Shown here in pieces: positions 36,669-42,452 of a stretch of DNA of 43,813 bases. The stretch is taken from contig CALBPV010000121.1 in assembly GCA_937899265.1 (NCBI GenBank), positions 1-43,813 on the forward strand, read 5' to 3'. The notes under the pieces are model-generated. The model was not told the origin of the DNA. It made no database searches and saw nothing but the letters and a program-made list of their open reading frames with translations. Source of the stretch: an uncultured Bacteroidales bacterium. Its GTDB lineage: Bacteria > Bacteroidota > Bacteroidia > Bacteroidales > UBA3663. Position 1 is the stretch's first letter. Every line of letters starts with the position of its first letter. The position numbers and the translations under genes were made by a program.

Positions 36669-37199
36669 ATGGACAAACTCGCACTACGCAAAGAAATCAA
36701 AGCGCGCATCGATGCTCTTTCGACCACCGAGAAACTCTCCGTCTCCCTCCGTCTGTGCTTGCGCGTGAGCCGCATGCCTATGTGGAAAGACGCACAGACC
36801 GTGCTGCTATACCTCGCCCTCCCGGACGAGGTCGAGACCGACCCTCTGCTCAAGATTGCAGTCGATGCCGGCAAACGGGTAGTGCTCCCCGTGGTGGACG
36901 GCGACAACCTCAAGTTGCGTTACTACGACACCGAAAATCTCGCCCGTTCGTCCTACGGAATCCTCGAACCCACAATCCAGGCCAAAGAGGTCCTTTCTGC
37001 CGCAATGATTGACCTGGCCATCATTCCCGGCCGGGCGTTCACACGCAAAGGCTATCGCATGGGACGCGGACGCGGCTACTACGACCGTCTCCTCCCTCGC
37101 CTCTCCTGTCCCGCTTTCGGCATCTGTTTCCCCTGCCAGATAGTCGATGACCTCCCGATTGACCCTTGGGACAAAAAACTCGACGGTGTAATCTTTTAA
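36669..37199 (+). CDS. 5-formyltetrahydrofolate cyclo-ligase
   Basis: ATP-dependent enzyme that converts 5-formyl-THF to 5,10-methenyl-THF (MTHFS). The 176-residue product has KLALRKEIKARIDALS at the N-terminus, VLLYLALPDEVETDPLL, and the signature IIPGRAFTRKGYRMGRGRGYYDR near the C-terminus, where other members have GRGGGYYDR. The ATG abuts the antiporter stop exactly, so translational coupling is likely. It is the last gene before a repeat-rich stretch. Confidence 0.94.
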   Translation: MDKLALRKEIKARIDALSTTEKLSVSLRLCLRVSRMPMWKDAQTVLLYLALPDEVETDPLLKIAVDAGKRVVLPVVDGDNLKLRYYDTENLARSSYGILEPTIQAKEVLSAAMIDLAIIPGRAFTRKGYRMGRGRGYYDRLLPRLSCPAFGICFPCQIVDDLPIDPWDKKLDGVIF

Positions 37200-37202
37200 A
37201 AA

Positions 37203-37322
37203 ACTGGAACATGGAACTTGAAACCTGAAACTTGAAACCTGAAACCCGAAACCCCATCCCCCTTCCCTTCAGGGGAGGGCTGGGGAGAGGCTGAAACTTG
37301 TAACTTGAAACCTGAAACTAAA
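37203..37322 (+). repeat. Degenerate GAAACYT tandem repeats interrupted by a palindromic element
   Basis: Two blocks of imperfect 7-nt units (GAAACTT, GAAACCT, GAAACCC) occupy 37203-37255 and 37292-37320. Between them lies a GGGGAGAGG-type element (37271-37293). There is no coding content. The repeats fill almost all of the space between the folate gene and the ATPase gene. Similar units, partly inverted, follow the ATPase gene. Confidence 0.88.
37271..37293 (+). repeat. 23-bp dispersed element, copy 1
   Basis: Core AGGGGAGGGCTGGGGAGAGG followed by CTG. An inverted copy that differs at one position lies at 39920-39942, so the pair brackets the ATPase, DUF4435 and CYTH genes. The preceding CCCTTCCCTT lets it fold into an imperfect hairpin. 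Confidence 0.75.
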
Positions 37323-37336
37323 AAACAACCCTCAAT

Positions 37337-38215
37337 ATGGAATCCAACTACAACGTACGCATCACCGACATCGTAATCCACGGAATGTGGGGCAACACCG
37401 ATGTCATTTGGAATAACCTCCGGCCCGACTTCAACATCGTGGTGGGGCAGAACGGTTTCGGCAAATCCACCCTTCTCAACATTCTCCGCAACGTGCTCCA
37501 GAAGAACGAGAAAGAACTGCGTTCTCTCAAGGTGACTGCCGACATCAAGACAACAGCCGGCAGCATGGAGTTCGACGGAAAATTTGTCTCCCAGAAGCCT
37601 GCTTTCGGTGGATTCCCCGGCTCCTACAGTTTCCAGTATGTCAACACCTTCGATGTCCCGGCTTCCAAGAAGAGTACCCTCTCCCAGTTGGGTCTTACGC
37701 TCGACTCCGTACTCTACCAGCGTTCCGACGATGTGTATTCTTTCTCCGACTACCGTCTCAGCATGCTTCGTGACCTCTCTACCGCTGTCCAAAAACAGGA
37801 ACGTATCAATCGGTTCTTCGAGATGATAAACAGCCTCTTCGAGAGCACGGGCAAGAAGATTTCCATCGACGACAAACAACGCATCGTTTTCCTCAAGCCC
37901 AATCCCAACAACAAACGTAACGGAGGACAGGACATCATCTCCGTCGAACGTCTTTCGGCAGGCGAAAAACAGATTCTCGTGCTCCTCTTCACCCTTTTCC
38001 TCATGGAGGACAAGCCCACCGTACTCCTCCTTGACGAGCCCGAAATCTCCCTCCACATCGAATGGCAGGACAAACTCCTGGCTCTCTTCCGACAGCTCAA
38101 TCCCAACTGCCAAATCATCCTCACCACCCATTCCCCCAACATCTTCGCCGACGGCTGGAGCGACAACCTCGTCTTCATTTCCGATATTGTCTCCGCCTTC
38201 CGTCCCAAAACCTGA
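37337..38215 (+). CDS. ABC/SMC-type AAA ATPase paired with DUF4435
   Basis: Soluble P-loop ATPase of 292 residues. It has Walker A GQNGFGKST (37-45), an ABC-type signature LSAGEKQ (206-212), Walker B VLLLDEPE (229-236) and an H-loop His at 265 in LTTHSPNIF. The layout is that of the OLD/RecF-like AAA_15/AAA_21 group that works with TOPRIM nucleases in phage defence or repair. It is compact and lacks a long coiled coil. The stop TGA lies inside the first GAAACYT repeat unit, so the repeat sets the C-terminus. The DUF4435 gene follows after 119 nt of repeats. The sequence fixes the fold, not the role; defence is inferred from partner and context. Confidence 0.88.
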   Translation: MESNYNVRITDIVIHGMWGNTDVIWNNLRPDFNIVVGQNGFGKSTLLNILRNVLQKNEKELRSLKVTADIKTTAGSMEFDGKFVSQKPAFGGFPGSYSFQYVNTFDVPASKKSTLSQLGLTLDSVLYQRSDDVYSFSDYRLSMLRDLSTAVQKQERINRFFEMINSLFESTGKKISIDDKQRIVFLKPNPNNKRNGGQDIISVERLSAGEKQILVLLFTLFLMEDKPTVLLLDEPEISLHIEWQDKLLALFRQLNPNCQIILTTHSPNIFADGWSDNLVFISDIVSAFRPKT

Positions 38216-38331
38216 AACTTGAAACCTGAAACCTCTTTCGGTTCATGGTTCATGGTTCACGGTTCACGGTTGAATCTCTTGAAACCTGGAACTTTCAACT
38301 TTTAACTTTCAACTTTTAACTTTCAACTTTC
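38213..38331 (+). repeat. Compound simple repeats between the ATPase and DUF4435 genes
   Basis: Three simple repeats stand in a row: GAAACTTGAAACCT units (38213-38233), four or five GGTTCATGGTTCACGG units (38239-38270), and AACTTTCAACTTTTAAC units (38288-38331). The last is roughly the inverse complement of the first. No gene is seen. The final repeat ends 4 nt before the DUF4435 ATG and may affect its translation. Confidence 0.85.
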
Positions 38332-38334
38332 CCC

Positions 38335-39339
38335 ATGTCCATTTCCCCCCACATAGAGAAGACCGAACAGGAGAAGCGCCGTTTCTTCTGCCTTGCAGCC
38401 AAACGCTACAAGGCCGAATGTCGTCTCTACGGGGTAAAGGCTATGATTCATATCGAGAACAAAAACGACGAGGTCTTTTGGGGAAAGATGCTCCACAATG
38501 CCTGTCCCCAGTTCAAGTTCCGTTTCATTGCAGCCTCCCGTTCCGTCAACGGCAATCTCACCGCCGGATGCTCTCAAGCTCTGAACTATCGGCCGTTCCT
38601 CGACCCTCAGCTTTGGATTGCCATCGACTCGGACTACCGGCGCATTCAGGGCGAAGCCGACATGGATGCCGGCCATTTCATCCTCCAGACCTACACCTAC
38701 TCCTTCGAGAACCATTTCTGCTGGCCCGCCAATCTCCAACGCGCACTCTTCGAGGCCACAGGTCAAGGCAAACGCCTCTTCGACTTCGAGGTCTTCATCT
38801 CCCGCTACTCCCATGCCGTTTGGCCTGTCTTTCTCTGGCTCTCCCACATGGACCGCACTGCGCCCGAACTTTTCTCCCACAATGTCTTCCATCGCCAACT
38901 TGCCCTCCCTGTCAACGGTCGCTTTCTCGACCTCAACGGCGATGCCGCCCTCGACCTTCTCGAAGAACGGTGCCGCAAACTTTGCAAACATTTCGACCGC
39001 AAGTTCCCGGGCACAGACCTCTCCCCCGAAAAAGATTACCTCCGGCAGCTCCATATCACTCGCGACAACGCTTTCCTCTTCGTGCGCGGACACCAGCTCT
39101 ACGATTGTCTCGTCCAAATCGGCGAACAGCTCCAACGCCAAATCCGCAAATCCAAACGACCCAAAACACGCCGGGCCGTCTCCGACCGGACTTTCGAGTC
39201 CCATCTCCTCCGCCAAGTGTGTTTCGGAGCATATCCCGAGATAGACTGGATTACAGAAGATATCCGTCAGGCAGCCGGAGTGCAGCAGCCCCCGGAGACA
39301 ACGTCTCCCGAAACAACGAATGACAAACTCTCGAAATAA
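38335..39339 (+). CDS. DUF4435 (TOPRIM-like) protein, partner of the adjacent ATPase
   Basis: The 334-residue protein matches the DUF4435 pattern. An early Glu-containing strand, AMIHIENKNDEVFWGKML (Glu41), is followed by DxD in WIAIDSDYRR (Asp98, Asp100) and then YSFEN at 122-126. Glu plus DxD is the metal-binding set of the TOPRIM fold. The same combination with an ATPase is known in PARIS (AriA ATPase and AriB DUF4435), which senses phage anti-restriction proteins. The C-terminal 50 residues are basic, then rich in Pro, Thr and Ser. It lies 14 nt upstream of the CYTH gene. A nuclease or other TOPRIM activity is inferred and may not be realised. Confidence 0.78.
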   Translation: MSISPHIEKTEQEKRRFFCLAAKRYKAECRLYGVKAMIHIENKNDEVFWGKMLHNACPQFKFRFIAASRSVNGNLTAGCSQALNYRPFLDPQLWIAIDSDYRRIQGEADMDAGHFILQTYTYSFENHFCWPANLQRALFEATGQGKRLFDFEVFISRYSHAVWPVFLWLSHMDRTAPELFSHNVFHRQLALPVNGRFLDLNGDAALDLLEERCRKLCKHFDRKFPGTDLSPEKDYLRQLHITRDNAFLFVRGHQLYDCLVQIGEQLQRQIRKSKRPKTRRAVSDRTFESHLLRQVCFGAYPEIDWITEDIRQAAGVQQPPETTSPETTNDKLSK

Positions 39340-39353
39340 CAAGTTCACTAACA

Positions 39354-39863
39354 ATGGGTAAAGAAATCGAACGCAAATTCATCGCCAAGCCCCTCGACTA
39401 CTCCCTCTTGGGCTCCGGCGTACATTACCATCAAGGCTACATCCCGACACGCAACGGCATGACCGTGCGCATCCGCATCGCAGGCGACAAGGGCTATGTC
39501 ACCCTCAAAGACCGTGTTGTCGGATTCTCTCGCAACGAATTCGAATACGAAATTCCCCTCGACGATGCACGCCAAATGCTACGGCTCCTCTGCGAACCCC
39601 GTCAGATTGAGAAGATACGATACCGCATCCCTTCCTCCTCTCCGGGCCTCACCTGGGAAGTCGATGTGTTTCTCGGCGACAACCACGGTCTCATCCTCGC
39701 CGAGATGGAAGTACCCTCCGAAGACACTCCCTTCGAACTCCCCGATTGGATTCTCCGTGAAGTCACCGGCCAACACGGCTACAACAACAACGCACTCGCC
39801 AACCACCCCTATAAAGAATGGACCGATGACGAAAAAGCCAACGGTCCGATTCAGACAAAATAA
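39354..39863 (+). CDS. CYTH domain (triphosphate tunnel) protein
   Basis: A 169-residue CYTH protein. The N-terminus MGKEIERKFIAK holds the ExExK motif. Alternating charged strands follow (MTVRIRIAGDKGYVTLKDR, FEYEIPLDDA, IEKIRYRI, WEVDVFLGDNHGLILAEMEV), the basic and acidic walls of the tunnel fold. Bacterial members usually hydrolyse inorganic triphosphate, although some act on thiamine triphosphate or other nucleotides. It begins 14 nt after the DUF4435 gene, so cotranscription is likely. It may be an ordinary housekeeping neighbour, or part of the ATPase/TOPRIM module. Confidence 0.9.
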   Translation: MGKEIERKFIAKPLDYSLLGSGVHYHQGYIPTRNGMTVRIRIAGDKGYVTLKDRVVGFSRNEFEYEIPLDDARQMLRLLCEPRQIEKIRYRIPSSSPGLTWEVDVFLGDNHGLILAEMEVPSEDTPFELPDWILREVTGQHGYNNNALANHPYKEWTDDEKANGPIQTK

Positions 39864-39919
39864 GGCTCACCGGCAAAATCCTGTGTGAATGACCATCGTC
39901 GTAAAACGACACCGACGGA

Positions 39920-39942
39920 CAGCCTCTCCCCAACCCTCCCCT
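39920..39942 (-). repeat. 23-bp dispersed element, copy 2 (inverted)
   Basis: Read on the minus strand it is AGGGGAGGGTTGGGGAGAGG followed by CTG, differing from copy 1 (37271-37293) at one position. It lies after the CYTH gene and before the toxin-antitoxin-like pair. Confidence 0.75.
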
Positions 39943-39993
39943 AAAGGGATGGAAGTAAAGAGGAAAGGCTGCCCTGCAAAAAAAGTGGAGGCT

Positions 39994-40027
39994 TTTGCAT
40001 CGGATTTGCGAAAAATGATTATCTTTG
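39994..40027 (+). promoter_or_regulatory. Bacteroidota-type promoter of the GNAT pair
   Basis: TATCTTTG at 40020-40027 fits the -7 element, and TTTG at 39994-39997 the -33 element, with a spacer of 22 nt. It lies 31 nt upstream of the 56-codon gene and so drives both genes of the pair. Confidence 0.75.
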
Positions 40028-40058
40028 CACCGAAATTTCACTCAAATACGTATTTATT

Positions 40059-40229
40059 ATGGCAAGACCAATCCGAGAAACCCCCGTGCTGAAGGGCGAA
40101 GACGCCTTCAACTTCGAGATGCGAAGGCTTCAGGTTCAGCACATGAGTAAGGAGCAGCGGGCTGAGAACCGCCGCAAACTGGAAGAAGAAGTTGCTAACG
40201 CCAAGAACAAAATTGAATGGTGTTGGTAG
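40059..40229 (+). CDS. Small protein before the GNAT gene, predicted antitoxin
   Basis: An ATG-started frame of 56 codons begins MARPIRETPVLKGEDAFNFE, continues with a charged, helix-prone stretch (MSKEQRAENRRKLEEEV) and ends KIEWCW. A consensus promoter stands 31 nt upstream, and the GNAT gene starts 3 nt after its stop, the usual spacing of a toxin-antitoxin pair with the small gene first. It has no ribbon-helix-helix (DUF1778) pattern like the antitoxins of TacT, so it may be another antitoxin type. The MARPI...ETPVLKGEDA start looks like a family I associate with Bacteroides proteins in the same position. That it is translated seems likely; the antitoxin role is inferred from position. 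Confidence 0.75.
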   Translation: MARPIRETPVLKGEDAFNFEMRRLQVQHMSKEQRAENRRKLEEEVANAKNKIEWCW

Positions 40230-40232
40230 GTT

Positions 40233-40751
40233 ATGCGACTCGTCCCCCTTACTCCCGACTATCCGCTGACCGACTTTGACTGCGGCGACAGCGACCTCAA
40301 CAAATTCCTGCTCGATGATGCAAAACCCGCGCAGGAACTTCGTATTGCCAATACGTTCATTGTCGAAGCCGATGACGGACGTATTGCTGCTTATTTCTGT
40401 CTGCTCAACGACAAAATCAGCAAGGACGAGGTGATTGGCAGCCGTTGGAAGAAGATTCGCAGCAGTTTCCCACGCGACAAGCAGTTCCGTAGTTATCCCA
40501 GCGTCAAGATTGGCCGTTTTGCCGTTTCTCTTGACTTCCGGGGCAAGAATCTCGGCACCGACACGATGAAAAAACTAAGGCTATTGCTTGCCAACGAACA
40601 GTCTCGTTCAGCCTATCATTATCTCACCGTCGATGCCTACCTCTCTGCCGTTCCCTTTTACGAGAAGAACGGGTTCCTGCACCTGACGAAGAAGGACGAG
40701 GACGAGCACACCCGCCTGATGTACTTCGACATGATGGAGATTGCTGAATAG
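40233..40751 (+). CDS. GNAT-family N-acetyltransferase, possible TacT-like toxin
   Basis: The 172-residue GNAT protein begins with the motif LTDFDCGDSDLNKFLLDDA, which is characteristic of the GNAT-toxin group that acetylates aminoacyl-tRNAs, and continues with TFIVEADDGRIAAYFCL. The acetyl-CoA binding region is VKIGRFAVSLDFRGKNLGTDTM, and the Tyr-containing VPFYEKNGFLHL is the usual last strand and helix. Its gene starts 3 nt after the predicted antitoxin gene, and a strong terminator follows. An ordinary acetyltransferase of another substrate remains possible, but the two-gene layout favours a toxin-antitoxin module. Confidence 0.85.
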   Translation: MRLVPLTPDYPLTDFDCGDSDLNKFLLDDAKPAQELRIANTFIVEADDGRIAAYFCLLNDKISKDEVIGSRWKKIRSSFPRDKQFRSYPSVKIGRFAVSLDFRGKNLGTDTMKKLRLLLANEQSRSAYHYLTVDAYLSAVPFYEKNGFLHLTKKDEDEHTRLMYFDMMEIAE

Positions 40752-40837
40752 ATACACACCCAGCAAGGGCGGCGTGGAGCTATAATATAATAAAGGTATG
40801 GGGCGAAAACAGAGGACTGCCTGATGACTATACGAAA

Positions 40838-40880
40838 GTTGCCTAATCTTACAGCGAGATTAGGCAACCTTTGATTTTGT
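40838..40880. terminator. Bidirectional terminator between the GNAT gene and the AT-rich operon
   Basis: A perfect 12-bp stem (GTTGCCTAATCT at 40838-40849 and AGATTAGGCAAC at 40857-40868) with a 7-nt loop is followed by CTTTGATTTTGTT. The gene on the other strand ends at 40890, so the hairpin probably serves both convergent transcripts. Confidence 0.8.
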
Positions 40881-40889
40881 TGGGATGGC

Positions 40890-42440
40890 TTAATGGACTA
40901 CAGACCTGTGTGCTGTGATGAAATCCTCGAGTTTAATGGTGAACGTAAATTCCTTCTCAAAATCACGAGGTTCATCCTCGTTGCGCGTCAGATGGTCGAT
41001 GCCAAATAGTTGCCATCCGTTTACGGTAAAGGTACACACCCGCTTGCCCTCATCGTCATAAACAGGCATGTAGTCGTCGTTATTATCCTTATTGCGGAAG
41101 CCATAATAGGTTCTGATGCCATATCCTGTTTGTGGGTCAACCTGACGAAGACAGAATATGTCGCCGCTAAGACCACTCGCCCTGATTTGTCCGTCATTGG
41201 TATAGAATGCATGAGTGTCTGTGTCGGCAAAGTGAAAGAGATTAACGGCTGTGCCACCTGCAAAATCAATATGTTTGAGCATTTGCCCTGTCTTTTTGAA
41301 ATAGCGCATCATATTGCCAGTTTCACTCTCTGTAGCCAAAATAGATCCATTTTCTTCTTCTTGGATATACAGATTTTCATACTCCGCAGGAATGATAATT
41401 CTGCCCGAACCATCCTTTACACCTGTCTTACCATTTTCCTCGAAAGGAATGTATTGCGGTGCTTCAGCTATAGGCTCGTTCTGTTCTTCAGTTTCTTTTT
41501 CTATTTCAACGGCATCAGACTCTTCTACTTGCACAGGAGAAGATTCGTCGGATGGCTGTTGGATTCCTTTACACGTATTAAACATTCGGAAGCCTACAAA
41601 CAAGACAAAGACTGCACAGATTCCCAATATAAACAGTTTCTTACGGTTAGTAGGCTTTTCTTCCTGTTCATTTCCGTTTGAATCAGAAGGCTGGATTGGG
41701 CTTGGTTCTTCTGGGGCGATAGCTATATACTCACCTTTCGTCCGTCGACGAATGCTGTGGAACAGCCAGATGATGCTCCCGATGATTGCCCAAAAGAAAA
41801 ACACTAATATACCGATAACAAAAGCTCCACCAACAATCATTTTATAGGGCGTATCTCCTCCTTCAAAGAAAGCATCCGCACTACCTGCCGTTACAACGCC
41901 GATAAGAGTGACCGCAACAAAGCAAATGAAAAACAGACCCAGACAAGATGAATAGAGCATCAGATGTTGTTTGTTGCGATAGTTGCTCACTATAGACTTT
42001 AGCAGTGAAGCAATCCAAGACACACTGACGATAGCCATCAACGCCAATCCGACCATGAATACAATTTGTTCTCCAATAGCCGGATAATAACTGACAGGGT
42101 AAAACTGAGGGCCTTCACTCAGCTTTTCCGCCCCCAGTTCGGTATGCATCAATATAGCTATGATGGCAACAATGGCTGACAACCATCTGCTGCGCTTGAA
42201 GAATTTCAGGACAATGTTGAAGACAAACACGGCACCATAGATAAAAGCCAATGGACCATGTTCAGTCAATGAGACCAATTTGCTTTCGCCGCCACCCTCT
42301 ATTCTCAGCCAAGGGAGGAACAAGGCAATGACCAGTATGGCCGAGCATATCATTTCGGCGACGGCGGCTCCAGATGGAGAATACTTCTTCTTGCCCGTTT
42401 CAATGTTGTTAGAAACGGTTATGTTATCATTGTTTTCCAT
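40890..42440 (-). CDS. Polytopic membrane protein with C-terminal WG-like domain
   Basis: I do not recognise the family. The 516-residue protein has six hydrophobic segments in the first half (about 25-46, 62-81, 86-101, 122-147, 159-185, 203-229), a charged Pro/Glu linker and a seventh at about 269-288. An acidic stretch of Glu and Pro follows, then a domain with one WG-type unit (GKTGVKDGSGRIIIPAEYENLY). Codon use is AT-richer than in the genes before 40 kb. It lies 12 nt after the WG-repeat gene on the same strand, so the two are probably one operon. No function is suggested beyond the membrane. Confidence 0.8.
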   Translation of the reverse strand: MENNDNITVSNNIETGKKKYSPSGAAVAEMICSAILVIALFLPWLRIEGGGESKLVSLTEHGPLAFIYGAVFVFNIVLKFFKRSRWLSAIVAIIAILMHTELGAEKLSEGPQFYPVSYYPAIGEQIVFMVGLALMAIVSVSWIASLLKSIVSNYRNKQHLMLYSSCLGLFFICFVAVTLIGVVTAGSADAFFEGGDTPYKMIVGGAFVIGILVFFFWAIIGSIIWLFHSIRRRTKGEYIAIAPEEPSPIQPSDSNGNEQEEKPTNRKKLFILGICAVFVLFVGFRMFNTCKGIQQPSDESSPVQVEESDAVEIEKETEEQNEPIAEAPQYIPFEENGKTGVKDGSGRIIIPAEYENLYIQEEENGSILATESETGNMMRYFKKTGQMLKHIDFAGGTAVNLFHFADTDTHAFYTNDGQIRASGLSGDIFCLRQVDPQTGYGIRTYYGFRNKDNNDDYMPVYDDEGKRVCTFTVNGWQLFGIDHLTRNEDEPRDFEKEFTFTIKLEDFITAHRSVVH

Positions 42441-42452
42441 ATCTCTTGCAAT

